NCBI RefSeq assembly: GCF_004000785.1
Contig: NZ_BILX01000051.1
Span: forward strand, 1 to 46,428
Origin: Paenibacillus ehimensis NBRC 15659
GTDB taxonomy: Bacteria; Bacillota; Bacilli; Paenibacillales; NBRC-103111
Direction of reading: 5' to 3'
Length of the DNA stretch: 46,428 nt
Shown: one piece after another, positions 26,413 through 34,582 of the stretch
Layout: every line of letters begins with the position of its first letter
How positions within the stretch are numbered: the first letter of the stretch is position 1
Made by a program: the position numbers and the translations under genes
The notes under the pieces: model-generated
Seen by the model: only the letters and a program-made list of their open reading frames with translations
Told to the model about the DNA's origin: nothing
The model's database searches: none

Positions 26413-26500
26413 GCGAATACAACCACCTTTCCTCCCCGCGCCGATTCCTTTTGCATGCGGCAATAGATTGACATCGCCCAGGAGTTTTCGTAAAATGACC

Positions 26501-26513
26501 CAGACAGGTCTGT
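26501..26513. promoter_or_regulatory. TetR operator 1 (thioesterase side)
   Basis: CAGACAGGTCTGT is a near-palindrome repeated 34 bp away at 26535-26547. It lies between the divergent thioesterase and tetR genes and is typical in size for a TetR-family operator. Confidence 0.6.
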
Positions 26514-26534
26514 ATCATTTTTAACTTCAGAATA

Positions 26535-26547
26535 CAGACAGTTCTGT
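26535..26547. promoter_or_regulatory. TetR operator 2 (tetR side)
   Basis: CAGACAGTTCTGT differs from operator 1 at one base. It covers the -35 region of the predicted tetR promoter, so binding would repress the regulator's own gene. Confidence 0.6.
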
Positions 26548-26563
26548 ACCATGTCAATATAAT
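26535..26563 (+). promoter_or_regulatory. Predicted tetR promoter
   Basis: A perfect TATAAT -10 (26558-26563) is preceded at 17 bp by CAGACA (26535-26540), which lies inside operator 2. The tetR ATG is 25 bp downstream. Confidence 0.5.
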
Positions 26564-26587
26564 TATGGCAACTTTTGAGCGGAGTGA

Positions 26588-27169
26588 ATGATTTTGGAAA
26601 AAAAGGCGTCAGCCAAAGAACGAATCTTGCGGGTAGCGTCCGTTTTATTTTATCAAGAGGGTGTACGAGCAGTCGGAATCGATCGAATCATCGAGGAATC
26701 CGGCGTCGCTAAAGCCAGCTTCTACCGCAATTTTGCAACGAAAGACGACCTGGTCGTCGCTTATTTGGAGCAGTTTTACAAACGGCATATGGAAGAAATC
26801 GAAGAAGCCAAGCGACGTTATCCCGAAAATCCCGTCGAGCAGCTTTATGTTGTATTGGAATGTGTCAGCGCAAGAATGGAAAAGCCCGGTTACCGCGGAT
26901 GCCCTTTTTTGAATGCGGCCGTGGAGTTTCCCGACGCGAACCACCCGGTTCATGAACAGGTTACCGCCTACCATAAGGAAACGTATGGCAAACTAGCGGA
27001 AATCGCCAAGCATGCGGGCGCGGCCGATCCCGAAGCGTTTGCCGCGCAATTGATTATTTTGTTCAACGGCTCTCTCATGACGGCCTATTTGGAACGGCCC
27101 AATTCGAACTCCGGACACCTTCGCCTTGCTGCGGCCTTTCTGTTCGAGAAGCACAAGCTTAGCTCTTAG
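26588..27169 (+). CDS. TetR/AcrR-family transcriptional regulator
   Basis: This 193-residue protein has an N-terminal helix-turn-helix (RILRVASVLFYQEGVRAVGID, IIEESGVAKASFYRNFATKDDLV, about 12-58) and a helical ligand domain. The stretch YRGCPFLNAAVEFPDANHP is typical of the group that represses divergent small operons and responds to toxic or lipophilic compounds. The ATG follows GGAG. It is divergent from the thioesterase gene across 175 bp with twin operators, so it most likely regulates that gene and itself. The ligand is unknown. Confidence 0.9.
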   Translation: MILEKKASAKERILRVASVLFYQEGVRAVGIDRIIEESGVAKASFYRNFATKDDLVVAYLEQFYKRHMEEIEEAKRRYPENPVEQLYVVLECVSARMEKPGYRGCPFLNAAVEFPDANHPVHEQVTAYHKETYGKLAEIAKHAGAADPEAFAAQLIILFNGSLMTAYLERPNSNSGHLRLAAAFLFEKHKLSS

Positions 27170-27182
27170 TCGCAGCGCAAAA

Positions 27183-27220
27183 AATCTCCTCCCCCCGGGT
27201 CTGCCGTCCCGGCCCGGGGG
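27183..27220. terminator. GC-rich hairpin between tetR and the ger operon
   Basis: CCCCCGGG (27192-27199) pairs with CCCGGGGG (27213-27220). On the minus strand the hairpin is followed, after a short GA-rich spacer, by TTTTTT, so it can end the leftward germination operon. It also lies at the end of the rightward tetR gene. Confidence 0.65.
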
Positions 27221-27251
27221 TGCATCTCTTCCTCGCGGAGAACCGCCTGAA

Positions 27252-28367
27252 TCACTTGGTTGCCCCGCTGCTCTTGAGCGTCAGCTTGACCTTAACGTTC
27301 ACGTCCGCTTCCGCGAACACGTCTGCCCAGCGCTCCTGCGCCTGCTTATAGGCCTTATATTGATGCGCCCGCGCGAAAATGCCGAAGCCGACCGGATCGA
27401 CCTTCAGACTCTGGCATTTTTTCAACAAATCCGAGAATTGCCCCTCCAGCTGCTTTTCAATCGCAGCCTCCAGCTCTCTTCCCTTTTTGGCAAAATCAAA
27501 AGGAAACAGTCTCTGCGTCAAGGCTCCCGACAAATGGATGTCGGCATCAAACCGAAACTTCCCTTGATGGTAAGCCGTTTTGATTTTGACCTTCTCGGTC
27601 CCTGCATTGAAGCTGACAATATCCGAAGCGAAGACACCGCTCTTCCGCTCCTGCGGAATATGGATATTGAAAGGAACCTCTTCTACCGTACGCCGCTGCA
27701 GAATAAGCAGCAAGGCGCTTTCCTGCTGATTCAGCGAGCCCTTGTATTTGCCCTTGTTATCCAGCAGCGCCGTACCTGTCACTTCGAGTTCCTTGTTCAA
27801 TTTAAGCTCGGAAATCGAGATGGTCATGCCTTTCTCATACCTTTGATCAATCAGCTTCTGAATCGTCGTCCGGACGGTGAAATTTCGCCGGTTGTTTTTA
27901 TCGAGCAGCCTGGTTAAGTGAAGAGAAAGCCGCGGCTTGTCCTTGGGGTAATGGTGGATCACATCGGAGACCCGGCCATCCACAAGCACAACCTTGGAAT
28001 TGACGGTTTGCTTCCCGTCCCGCAAAAAGACATCCGTCAAGGGAAACCAATCCGCCCGCTCCGTCAAACGCTTGCCGAGAAACAATATTTGCGACTTCCC
28101 CCCGACGGTAAGAGCGGACACGACGGAATCGAATTTATTTCTTGACGTTCGGAGCGTCTTGGACCGGAATCCGTAGACCTCATTTTTTTTCTTCGCCTCT
28201 TTACTGAACACGGGGGCAGCCATATAGACCACCAAATGATCTTTCTCGTCCAAGTCGAGGCCTACCGATAAACTGAGCGTTAAATTCTCGATATTCGCCT
28301 GATCCCAACATCCGGGCAAGATCGCCACGCAGACGGCCAATGCCGCCGCCCGTACCCATCGCTTCAT
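27252..28367 (-). CDS. gerC: Germinant receptor lipoprotein, Ger(x)C family (second copy)
   Basis: This 371-residue lipoprotein has Cys20 in LPGCWDQ, followed by the family start ANIENLTLSLSVGLDLDEKD. It shows three-domain GerC landmarks including TLRTSRNKFDSVVSALTVGGKSQILFLGKRL and the C-terminal QSLKVDPVGFGIFARAHQYKAYKQ. GerC is anchored on the outer face of the spore inner membrane and forms the receptor with GerA and GerB. ATG 28367 overlaps the gerB stop as ATGA. It is clearly homologous to the copy at 29513-30622 but diverged. It is the last gene of the A-B-C-B-C operon. Confidence 0.93.
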   Translation of the reverse strand: MKRWVRAAALAVCVAILPGCWDQANIENLTLSLSVGLDLDEKDHLVVYMAAPVFSKEAKKKNEVYGFRSKTLRTSRNKFDSVVSALTVGGKSQILFLGKRLTERADWFPLTDVFLRDGKQTVNSKVVLVDGRVSDVIHHYPKDKPRLSLHLTRLLDKNNRRNFTVRTTIQKLIDQRYEKGMTISISELKLNKELEVTGTALLDNKGKYKGSLNQQESALLLILQRRTVEEVPFNIHIPQERKSGVFASDIVSFNAGTEKVKIKTAYHQGKFRFDADIHLSGALTQRLFPFDFAKKGRELEAAIEKQLEGQFSDLLKKCQSLKVDPVGFGIFARAHQYKAYKQAQERWADVFAEADVNVKVKLTLKSSGATK

Positions 28368-29467
28368 GTCCCCCTTCGCCTCCGCTGCAGACGATCGTGA
28401 AGCCATACGTATACCCACAAAACATAAGGAAACAAATAACCGAAGAGGATCCCGGTCAAGTTGACGATGTCAATCCATTTATCGGTCTTGTTGAACGTCG
28501 GCATAACAAAGAACACGCTGACGACAAAAAGCAGCATTAACCATTGAAGCAGTCTGCGGTGATCTTCTTTCCCGAATATCCAATTCACCGAGAAAACGGC
28601 AAAGTACATCCCCGGCAGCCATGTCGTCGAAATAATCATGACAAAGAAAGCGAGAAACACGATTTCCAGCCGTTCGATAAACCGGAATTCCATCGTTTTG
28701 AGCACATTGACCGACGGTTCGTTAAAGTGGGTAAGCGCATCCGGGCTGAAAAAAACGGTGCAGGTCACGGTCACATGCAGGTAAACGAGCAGCGTCAGCG
28801 TATTGGCGACAATAATCCCCGTGGAGGCGTATTGTTTGGATTTGAGAAACGGATACAAGAGAAACGCCACTTCAAACCCTAAAAAGGCGAACAGCGTCGG
28901 CTGTACCGCCTGCAGAATCGGCTGAAGCCCCTCTTTAAATAAAGGAAGCATATACAGCCAATTGCTCTCTCTCAAGGAGAGGAGGTAGAAAAAGGGCATC
29001 CACAAGGTGATATAAAAAACAAGCTCCGCATAGCGGCCTAACACGCGAACGCCTCCCCGGGCAACCAAATACGACGGGACGGCAAGCAGAATCAGCATGA
29101 CGAAATCGGGAGTTTTCGGTAAAATCCACGACTTGAGGAACAACACCGCCCTCACCATGATGGTATAGGAAAAGAAAGCGAAGTACAGCGCGGTAACGAC
29201 CGCCGCGGCTTGTCCCGCCCACTTCCCCACATAGCGCTTCAGCAGATCAAAAAGCGTCCCGTCCGGGTGACGCTTCATCACTTCGACAATCGTTAAACTG
29301 GAGCAGGTGGCGATGACAAAACCGATGGGGATGGCGATCCACCCGTCGGTTCCCGCAAGGTCGGCCAACTCACGGGGCAGTTGAAGCAGACCGATACCCA
29401 GTTGAATGCCGGCGATCAGAAAAATATATTGCATCAATGTGATGTCATTAAACGCATACTTTTTCAT
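28364..29467 (-). CDS. gerB: Germinant receptor permease, GerB/spore permease family (second copy)
   Basis: This 367-residue membrane protein has about ten spans. It begins MKKYAFNDITLMQYIFLIAG and contains the family stretches QLPRELADLAGTDGWIA and MEFRFIERLEIVFLAFFVM. GerB subunits belong to the APC transporter superfamily and bind the germinant amino acid or sugar in the spore inner membrane. It is the same length as the gerB copy at 30619-31722, and its first 15 residues differ from it at a single position. The spacer to the upstream gerC is 45 bp. It overlaps the following gerC by 4 bp. Confidence 0.94.
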   Translation of the reverse strand: MKKYAFNDITLMQYIFLIAGIQLGIGLLQLPRELADLAGTDGWIAIPIGFVIATCSSLTIVEVMKRHPDGTLFDLLKRYVGKWAGQAAAVVTALYFAFFSYTIMVRAVLFLKSWILPKTPDFVMLILLAVPSYLVARGGVRVLGRYAELVFYITLWMPFFYLLSLRESNWLYMLPLFKEGLQPILQAVQPTLFAFLGFEVAFLLYPFLKSKQYASTGIIVANTLTLLVYLHVTVTCTVFFSPDALTHFNEPSVNVLKTMEFRFIERLEIVFLAFFVMIISTTWLPGMYFAVFSVNWIFGKEDHRRLLQWLMLLFVVSVFFVMPTFNKTDKWIDIVNLTGILFGYLFPYVLWVYVWLHDRLQRRRRGT

Positions 29468-29512
29468 TCGTCATCACCCGCTTTACGGATTGAACATGCT
29501 TCGGACATCGGT

Positions 29513-30622
29513 TTATTTGACCGGCCCCATATCGGTAATTTCCGTTTTTACGGAAAGCTTCACATCGGCCTTGGCGAACGCTTCGCCCCAATGCTCCTGC
29601 ACCTTCTGATAGGCTTCGTACTCATAGGCGCGGGCGTAAAGCCCGAGACCGATCGGGTCGGTTTGATGCTTTTGAAAACCGCGGATTATTTGTTCAAATC
29701 GCCTCTTGAGCTGCTCGTCAATGGCCTCCTGCAGCTCTTCTCCATTTTTCTTAACGTCGAACGGGAATAGCCGCTCCGACAAAGCAATCGGCAGTTGGAT
29801 ATCGATATCGAATTGAAACCTGTCTTGAATATGCTTGGTTTTAATTTTCGTCTTGGCGTTTTTGACCCGAAAGGTGATCGTGCTTCGGCGGATCGGCCCC
29901 GGCTTGCCCTCTCCCGGAATTTGAACCGACAGGTTCATCTCTTTCTGGCGATTTTGCAACATAAGCAGCATCGTGCTCTCCTGCAAGCCGAGCCGCTCCG
30001 CATACCTTCCGCGTTCGTCCAGCACGGCCGTTCCTTTCACCTCAACGGCTTTGTTCAGCTTGACTTCACTGATCGAGGGCGTGATCCCTTTCTCGTACAT
30101 TTGCCGGTGCAGCTCCTGCAGCGTCGTTCGCACGGTGATCCCCCTCCGGTTGGCCGTATCGATCAATCTGGTCATATGCAGAGGCAAGCGCGGCTTGTCG
30201 AGCGGATAGAAGTTAATGACTTCCGAAACCGGCCCGTCCACGGCGACGACCCTGGCGTTCACGGAATACTTGGCATCCCGGTACACGACATCGAACAGCC
30301 GGAACCAATCCGGGTGCTGCAGTACGCGTTTGCCTATCAGCATCACCTGCACCTTTCCCCGAATGGTCAGTCCGGTCGTCATCGCATCGAACCCCGTCAT
30401 CGATTGGCGAAGCGTTTCCGTCTTGCGACCGAACTCTTCGTTTTTCTTCTTCGCTTCCTTGTTAAACACAGGGCTGGACAAGTAATACACCATATGGTTA
30501 TCTTGGTCCAAATCCATGCCGAGCATTAAGCCAAGCGTCAGCTCCTCGACATTAATCCTATCGCCGCCGCAGCCGGGCACGCACAGAAGAACCAGCAGTC
30601 CGACCGAAAGCCATCGTTTCAT
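29513..30622 (-). CDS. gerC: Germinant receptor lipoprotein, Ger(x)C family (first copy)
   Basis: This 369-residue lipoprotein has Cys18 in VPGCGGD, followed by INVEELTLGLMLGMDLDQDNH. It shares the layout of the other copy: KEAKKKNEEFGRKTETLRQS, ISEVKLNKAVEVKGTAVLDERG, and HQTDPIGLGLYARAYEYEAYQK near the end. Where most family members have CWD after the lipobox, this copy has CGG. ATG 30622 follows GGAGGAAG and overlaps the gerB stop by 4 bp; the longer frame lacks a ribosome binding site. Confidence 0.93.
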   Translation of the reverse strand: MKRWLSVGLLVLLCVPGCGGDRINVEELTLGLMLGMDLDQDNHMVYYLSSPVFNKEAKKKNEEFGRKTETLRQSMTGFDAMTTGLTIRGKVQVMLIGKRVLQHPDWFRLFDVVYRDAKYSVNARVVAVDGPVSEVINFYPLDKPRLPLHMTRLIDTANRRGITVRTTLQELHRQMYEKGITPSISEVKLNKAVEVKGTAVLDERGRYAERLGLQESTMLLMLQNRQKEMNLSVQIPGEGKPGPIRRSTITFRVKNAKTKIKTKHIQDRFQFDIDIQLPIALSERLFPFDVKKNGEELQEAIDEQLKRRFEQIIRGFQKHQTDPIGLGLYARAYEYEAYQKVQEHWGEAFAKADVKLSVKTEITDMGPVK

Positions 30623-31722
30623 GCGAGCTTCCTCCGAGCAGAACGAGTTTTTATCCACAGCAGAACCCATAAGGCGAAAGGAAAGCCAAAGCAAAGATAC
30701 AGCGCAATGTTGCCGAATATCTCCTGAGACTTATCGCTCTGGGGAAATGTCGGAACAAAGAAACCGACATAGGCGAGAACAACCGCCGCCACGACCAGAA
30801 AGTGTCCGCGAAAAGCCTTCGTGCCGAACAGCCAGTTCGAGCAAAAAATGGTCAAGTACATCACCGGCATCGCTGTGGTAGACAGAATAAACAAGTAAAA
30901 AGCCAGGAACACAATTTCCATCCGTTCGATAAACCGGAACTCGGTCACCTTCAGCACGCTGAGCGTCGGCTCGTTGTACTTCGTAATTTCGTCCGGACTG
31001 AAGAAAACGAAGCAGACGAGCGTAACCCCCAGATACACGGCCATCGTGAGGAGATTGGCAATGATGATCCCAGTGGAAGCGGACTTCTTCTTTTGCAAGA
31101 AAGGATGAAGGAAAAAGGCCGTTTCAAATCCCAGGAAAGAGACAACGGTCGACAGGGATGTCTCCAAGATGGTTTTCCAGCTTTCCTTCAGTACCGGAAG
31201 AAGATGAAGCCAATGGTGGCTGACCGACAAAGGAACCAGGTAGAAGACCGGAAGCCATAACGCCATGTAAAAAACAAGTTCCGCATACCTCCCCAAAATG
31301 CGTACGCCTCCCAAAACAATGAGGTAGCTCGGAATCAAAAACAAAATCAAAATCATAGCGTCCGGGGTTTGCGGCAAAATCCACAGCTTCAAAAAAAGCA
31401 CGGCCCGGACCGTAACCATGAAGAAAAAGTAAAAGAAGTAGGCGCAAAACACGAGCGCCCCAAGCTTCCCTGCCCAACAGCCGAAATAATGGGACAGGAG
31501 CTCCAGCAGCGTGCCTTCCGGATAAAATTTCATGATCTTGATGATCACCAGGCTGACGAGAATGGAAATCAGCCAGCCGATGACCAAAGAGATCCAGCCG
31601 TCCGTTCCGGCCTTCTCCGCCAGCAGACGGGGGAGCTGAAGCACCCCGATCCCGACCTGCATCCCGTGAATCGTTAGAATATATTGCATCAGCGTGATCT
31701 CGTTAAACGCATACTTCTTCAT
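30619..31722 (-). CDS. gerB: Germinant receptor permease, GerB/spore permease family (first copy)
   Basis: This is a 367-residue membrane protein with about ten spans. It starts MKKYAFNEITLMQYILTIHG, with QLPRLLAEKAGTDGWIS and the conserved TEFRFIERMEIVFLAFYLF. It directly abuts gerA (stop and start adjoin with no gap) and overlaps the following gerC by 4 bp, so A, B and C should be made in fixed ratio. The residues that differ from the second copy inside the spans may give a different germinant preference. Confidence 0.94.
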   Translation of the reverse strand: MKKYAFNEITLMQYILTIHGMQVGIGVLQLPRLLAEKAGTDGWISLVIGWLISILVSLVIIKIMKFYPEGTLLELLSHYFGCWAGKLGALVFCAYFFYFFFMVTVRAVLFLKLWILPQTPDAMILILFLIPSYLIVLGGVRILGRYAELVFYMALWLPVFYLVPLSVSHHWLHLLPVLKESWKTILETSLSTVVSFLGFETAFFLHPFLQKKKSASTGIIIANLLTMAVYLGVTLVCFVFFSPDEITKYNEPTLSVLKVTEFRFIERMEIVFLAFYLFILSTTAMPVMYLTIFCSNWLFGTKAFRGHFLVVAAVVLAYVGFFVPTFPQSDKSQEIFGNIALYLCFGFPFALWVLLWIKTRSARRKLA

Positions 31723-33261
31723 TCAGCCGTCACCTTTCGGATGGTTGTCGCCCATTCTTTGGGAGTTAACGGCCCGCGAGCTCTTGGGACGCGCCTTCAT
31801 GGCCCACAAGGGCAGACGAACGAACGTGTCTTTCATATCCGCGAACCGCATCGGAGCGATCGGATTGCCGTAAGGCGTGCCTAGCGATTCCAGCGAAATC
31901 AAATGCCCGATCAAGGTCATCATGCCGATGACGATGCCCACAATCCCGAACATCGAGGCGATGATCATCATCGGAAACCGAAGCAGCCGGACGCCCGAAG
32001 CCATATCGTAATTCGGGATAATAAACGAAGCGATCGCCGTGGAAGCAACCACGATAACCATAATGTTGCTGACGATGCCCGCGGAGACGGCCGCCTGACC
32101 GATGACGATCCCCCCGACGATCCCGACCGTCTGTCCGATGGGAGCCGGAAGCCGCACCCCCGCTTCGCGCATCATTTCCAGCGTAATTTCCATGAGCAGC
32201 GCTTCGACAAGCGGAGGAAACGGAACACGCGCCCGGGATTCTCCGATCGATAATAGCAGCTGCAGCGGAATAACCTCGTAGTTAAAGGAAATGACGGCGA
32301 TATAGAGCGCCGGCAAAAAGACGGCTAAGGCAAATCCCATAAATCGCATCAAACGTGTAAAAGACGCAACGATCCAGCGTGTGCTGTAATCGTCCACACT
32401 TTGAAAAAAGGAAGTAAAATTCGCGGGGCCGATCAGTACGCTGGGCGAACGGTCGACGACGACGACGAATCTCCCTTGCAGCAACTGGGCGGCAGCCGAA
32501 TCCGGGCGTTCGGTGGCGATAAACTGCGGGAAAGGCGAGTATGGGTTATCCTCGATCAGCTCGGCCAATTCCCCCGTGTTAATAATGGCATCGATGTCCA
32601 CTTGGCGAATGCGGTCATCGATTTCCTTCAAAACATCGGGATGAACGATATCCGCCATATACAGGATGGATACCCGGGTGTTCCCCCGACGGCCGATCGT
32701 CAGCTCTTTAATTTTCAGCTCACGGTTCGGGATGTAACGGCGGATCAGCGCGATGTTCTGGCTGCCGGTTTCGACAAAGCCTTGATGCGCGCCCTTAAGC
32801 GACGCTTCGAGCTGCGGATCTTCGATGGCCCGCTGCGGCCATCCTTGCGTATGGAAGACGACGGCTTCGCTGCGGCCCTCCTCGAATAAAAGACTGACGC
32901 CTTGCAGCATGGCCATTTCGACATCGGTCCACAGACTGATCGTCCGGACATTCCCGATGTTCACCCGGGGCAAATTACCCGGCACGCCCGCATCCGCTTC
33001 GAATTGAAGCGGGCGCAGCACATCGTTATTGAGGGAGTTTTTGTCCGTAAGTCCGTCCAAATAAGCGATTGCCGCCTGTCTGCCCGTCTGCTTGATCACG
33101 AAATGGCGAACGACCAAGTCGGGCGTCTGACTGAACAGCTCGTGCAAATCGGCTATATTTTGCGATAATACGGTGCTGATCGGGGTATTCAGCTTGTGAT
33201 TCGCCGGCCCCTGCGCCGCATAGCTCTTCTTTCCTCGAATCCAATTATGCAAAAAAGCCAT
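31723..33261 (-). CDS. gerA: Germinant receptor subunit GerA
   Basis: This 512-residue protein has the GerA plan. A soluble N-terminal domain (about 1-290) includes TPDLVVRHFVI, GRFVVVVDRSPSVLIGPANFTSFFQSVDDYSTRW. Four to five spans follow, with PFPPLVEALLMEITLEMMREAGVRLPAPIGQTVGIVGGIVIGQAAV, the most conserved stretch of the family. It sits in the spore inner membrane and forms a germinant-gated ion channel. ATG 33261 is preferred because AGGATG lies about 7 bp upstream; ATG 33270 is an alternative. It is the first gene of the operon, behind a strong sigma-G-type promoter. Confidence 0.95.
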   Translation of the reverse strand: MAFLHNWIRGKKSYAAQGPANHKLNTPISTVLSQNIADLHELFSQTPDLVVRHFVIKQTGRQAAIAYLDGLTDKNSLNNDVLRPLQFEADAGVPGNLPRVNIGNVRTISLWTDVEMAMLQGVSLLFEEGRSEAVVFHTQGWPQRAIEDPQLEASLKGAHQGFVETGSQNIALIRRYIPNRELKIKELTIGRRGNTRVSILYMADIVHPDVLKEIDDRIRQVDIDAIINTGELAELIEDNPYSPFPQFIATERPDSAAAQLLQGRFVVVVDRSPSVLIGPANFTSFFQSVDDYSTRWIVASFTRLMRFMGFALAVFLPALYIAVISFNYEVIPLQLLLSIGESRARVPFPPLVEALLMEITLEMMREAGVRLPAPIGQTVGIVGGIVIGQAAVSAGIVSNIMVIVVASTAIASFIIPNYDMASGVRLLRFPMMIIASMFGIVGIVIGMMTLIGHLISLESLGTPYGNPIAPMRFADMKDTFVRLPLWAMKARPKSSRAVNSQRMGDNHPKGDG

Positions 33262-33300
33262 GGCAATCATCCTGTGTGTTAGAGAGAATAAGTTACACGT

Positions 33301-33330
33301 TAGGATGCGGTTTCCATGGCAAAGTTATAC
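33301..33330 (-). promoter_or_regulatory. Predicted sigma-G promoter of the ger operon
   Basis: On the minus strand GTATA (33330-33326) and CATCCTA (33307-33301) are 18 bp apart. Both fit the forespore sigma-G consensus (GHATR, then CATHHTA). It lies 40 bp upstream of gerA, as expected for a germinant-receptor operon expressed in the forespore. Confidence 0.7.
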
Positions 33331-33372
33331 GTCAATTCATCATGTCTCGGGAATCGTGCGGCGTCATAAACG

Positions 33373-33410
33373 CAAAAAGTCCCTAGCCAGTTCGATTGCC
33401 GGCCGGGACT
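33373..33410 (-). terminator. Terminator of the TPR-peptide operon
   Basis: On the minus strand AGTCCC pairs with GGGACT at the base, with GCCGG and CTGGC forming the upper stem, followed by TTTTTGCG. It lies 31 bp after the peptide stop and isolates the pair from the gerA promoter. Confidence 0.83.
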
Positions 33411-33440
33411 CATAGGGTGATGCAGTTCCTGATTTCGATA

Positions 33441-33557
33441 TTAACCGCCCCATCCAATATGGTCGAAAGACGTCATACCCATATGGTCAAATGCTGTGAT
33501 CGATATACCGCTTAACAATACCAACCCCATCACTAAAGATAAGAATGTTTTTTTCAT
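33441..33557 (-). CDS. Small exported peptide precursor, candidate pheromone of the adjacent TPR protein
   Basis: A 38-codon gene, too short for standard ORF lists. It encodes MKKTFLSLVMGLVLLSG, a Sec-type signal segment ending in SITA, then the short tail FDHMGMTSFDHIGWGG. The tail has an internal repeat, FDH(M/I)G, and no Cys. The start codon overlaps the stop of the TPR gene as ATGA, behind GGAG, so it is translationally coupled, and a terminator follows. Pheromone precursors of the Phr/PapR/NprX/AimP kind have the same plan: an exported 40-60-residue pre-peptide directly downstream of its TPR receptor. The pairing is inferred from this plan; no known peptide family was recognised. Confidence 0.75.
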   Translation of the reverse strand: MKKTFLSLVMGLVLLSGISITAFDHMGMTSFDHIGWGG

Positions 33558-34582
33558 AAGTCAAACACTCCTTCTACGATATGTTTGTATTTCCATTTTT
33601 GCTGCTCCGTTGCATAATCGCCATGTTTCTGATACAAAGAAGCGCATTTCTCAAAACCGGCGTAATACTTCATTTTATGGGCTAGGTATAAAGCATATAA
33701 CAATTCGTCAATACCGCCAATCTTATAATTTCTTCGGAAACTGTATTTCGATTTCTCGTACCAAAAATGAAATAATTGAGTCCCGTTAATATAAGTAACA
33801 TCAGCATTTAAAGGGGGGAGCTTCTCACAAAATTTGTCCAACAATTCGTCAACAGAAAAATTGAACTTATTCGCTGATTCCACCGCCGCTAGCAGACCTT
33901 GTAAAACTATATCCGGGTTTTCTTCCAAATATTCCATAAATTCAGGGAGAACACTTGAGTTTCCAGTATTCAATTCCAGGATCAACATATTACCCCTGCC
34001 CCAAGTTCGAAACTTCTCGACCTCCTTTTTCCCCGTTTCATCAAGGAACTCGAACCACCCGAGATCTGAATATTCCGCAACATACTTTTTCGCTTCTTCA
34101 TATCGCCCTTGCATGCTTAAAATGAAACCCTTGATACGTAGCCCATGACCATAATATACCACTAAATGCCTTTCCGTTTGTAGGTTATTAACATTTTTTT
34201 CATTAATTAATTTATGATATACATTTTTAGCTAATGTATGCAGTTCATCTCCGTAGCGCTCTACCTTTTTCCAATCGCTTAATGAATAACATACATTCGC
34301 CATCAAAAGTATAGCGTCTAAACAAAAATCTTCTGGCAAAAGGGTATAATACGGCTCAAAATTCCCCAAAGCCTCCCTGTTCCCTTCTGAACTCACACCG
34401 ACCAGACACTGAAATAACCGATAATGACACAGAATACAAGTCGGATCATGATTGTCCGTTTCATGGTCAATGACATAACGATATAAAGGTGCTGCTTCCG
34501 CTTTTTTTCCTTCCTTGAAAAGACGCTCCGCTACAGAAACAAATTGATCCTTCATTTCCTTTTCCAACCCTGCATTGATCAT
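33554..34582 (-). CDS. TPR-type protein resembling RRNPP peptide receptors, without a DNA-binding domain
   Basis: This 342-residue cytoplasmic protein is entirely helical by eye. Paired-helix repeats begin near residue 10 (VSVAERLFKEGKKAEAAPLYRYVID) and include DAILLMANVCYSLSDWKKVERYGDE and ILSMQGRYEEAKKYVAEYSDL. The stretch DETGKKEVEKFRTWGRGNMLILELNTGNSSVLPEFMEYLEENP resembles the sensor half of Paenibacillus HTH-TPR regulators. No helix-turn-helix is present at the N-terminus. It may act through a protein partner, as Rap proteins do. ATG 34582 is chosen; a TTG at 34591 is possible. It overlaps the exported-peptide gene by 4 bp. Codon use is AT-richer than in the flanking operons. Confidence 0.8.
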   Translation of the reverse strand: MINAGLEKEMKDQFVSVAERLFKEGKKAEAAPLYRYVIDHETDNHDPTCILCHYRLFQCLVGVSSEGNREALGNFEPYYTLLPEDFCLDAILLMANVCYSLSDWKKVERYGDELHTLAKNVYHKLINEKNVNNLQTERHLVVYYGHGLRIKGFILSMQGRYEEAKKYVAEYSDLGWFEFLDETGKKEVEKFRTWGRGNMLILELNTGNSSVLPEFMEYLEENPDIVLQGLLAAVESANKFNFSVDELLDKFCEKLPPLNADVTYINGTQLFHFWYEKSKYSFRRNYKIGGIDELLYALYLAHKMKYYAGFEKCASLYQKHGDYATEQQKWKYKHIVEGVFDL

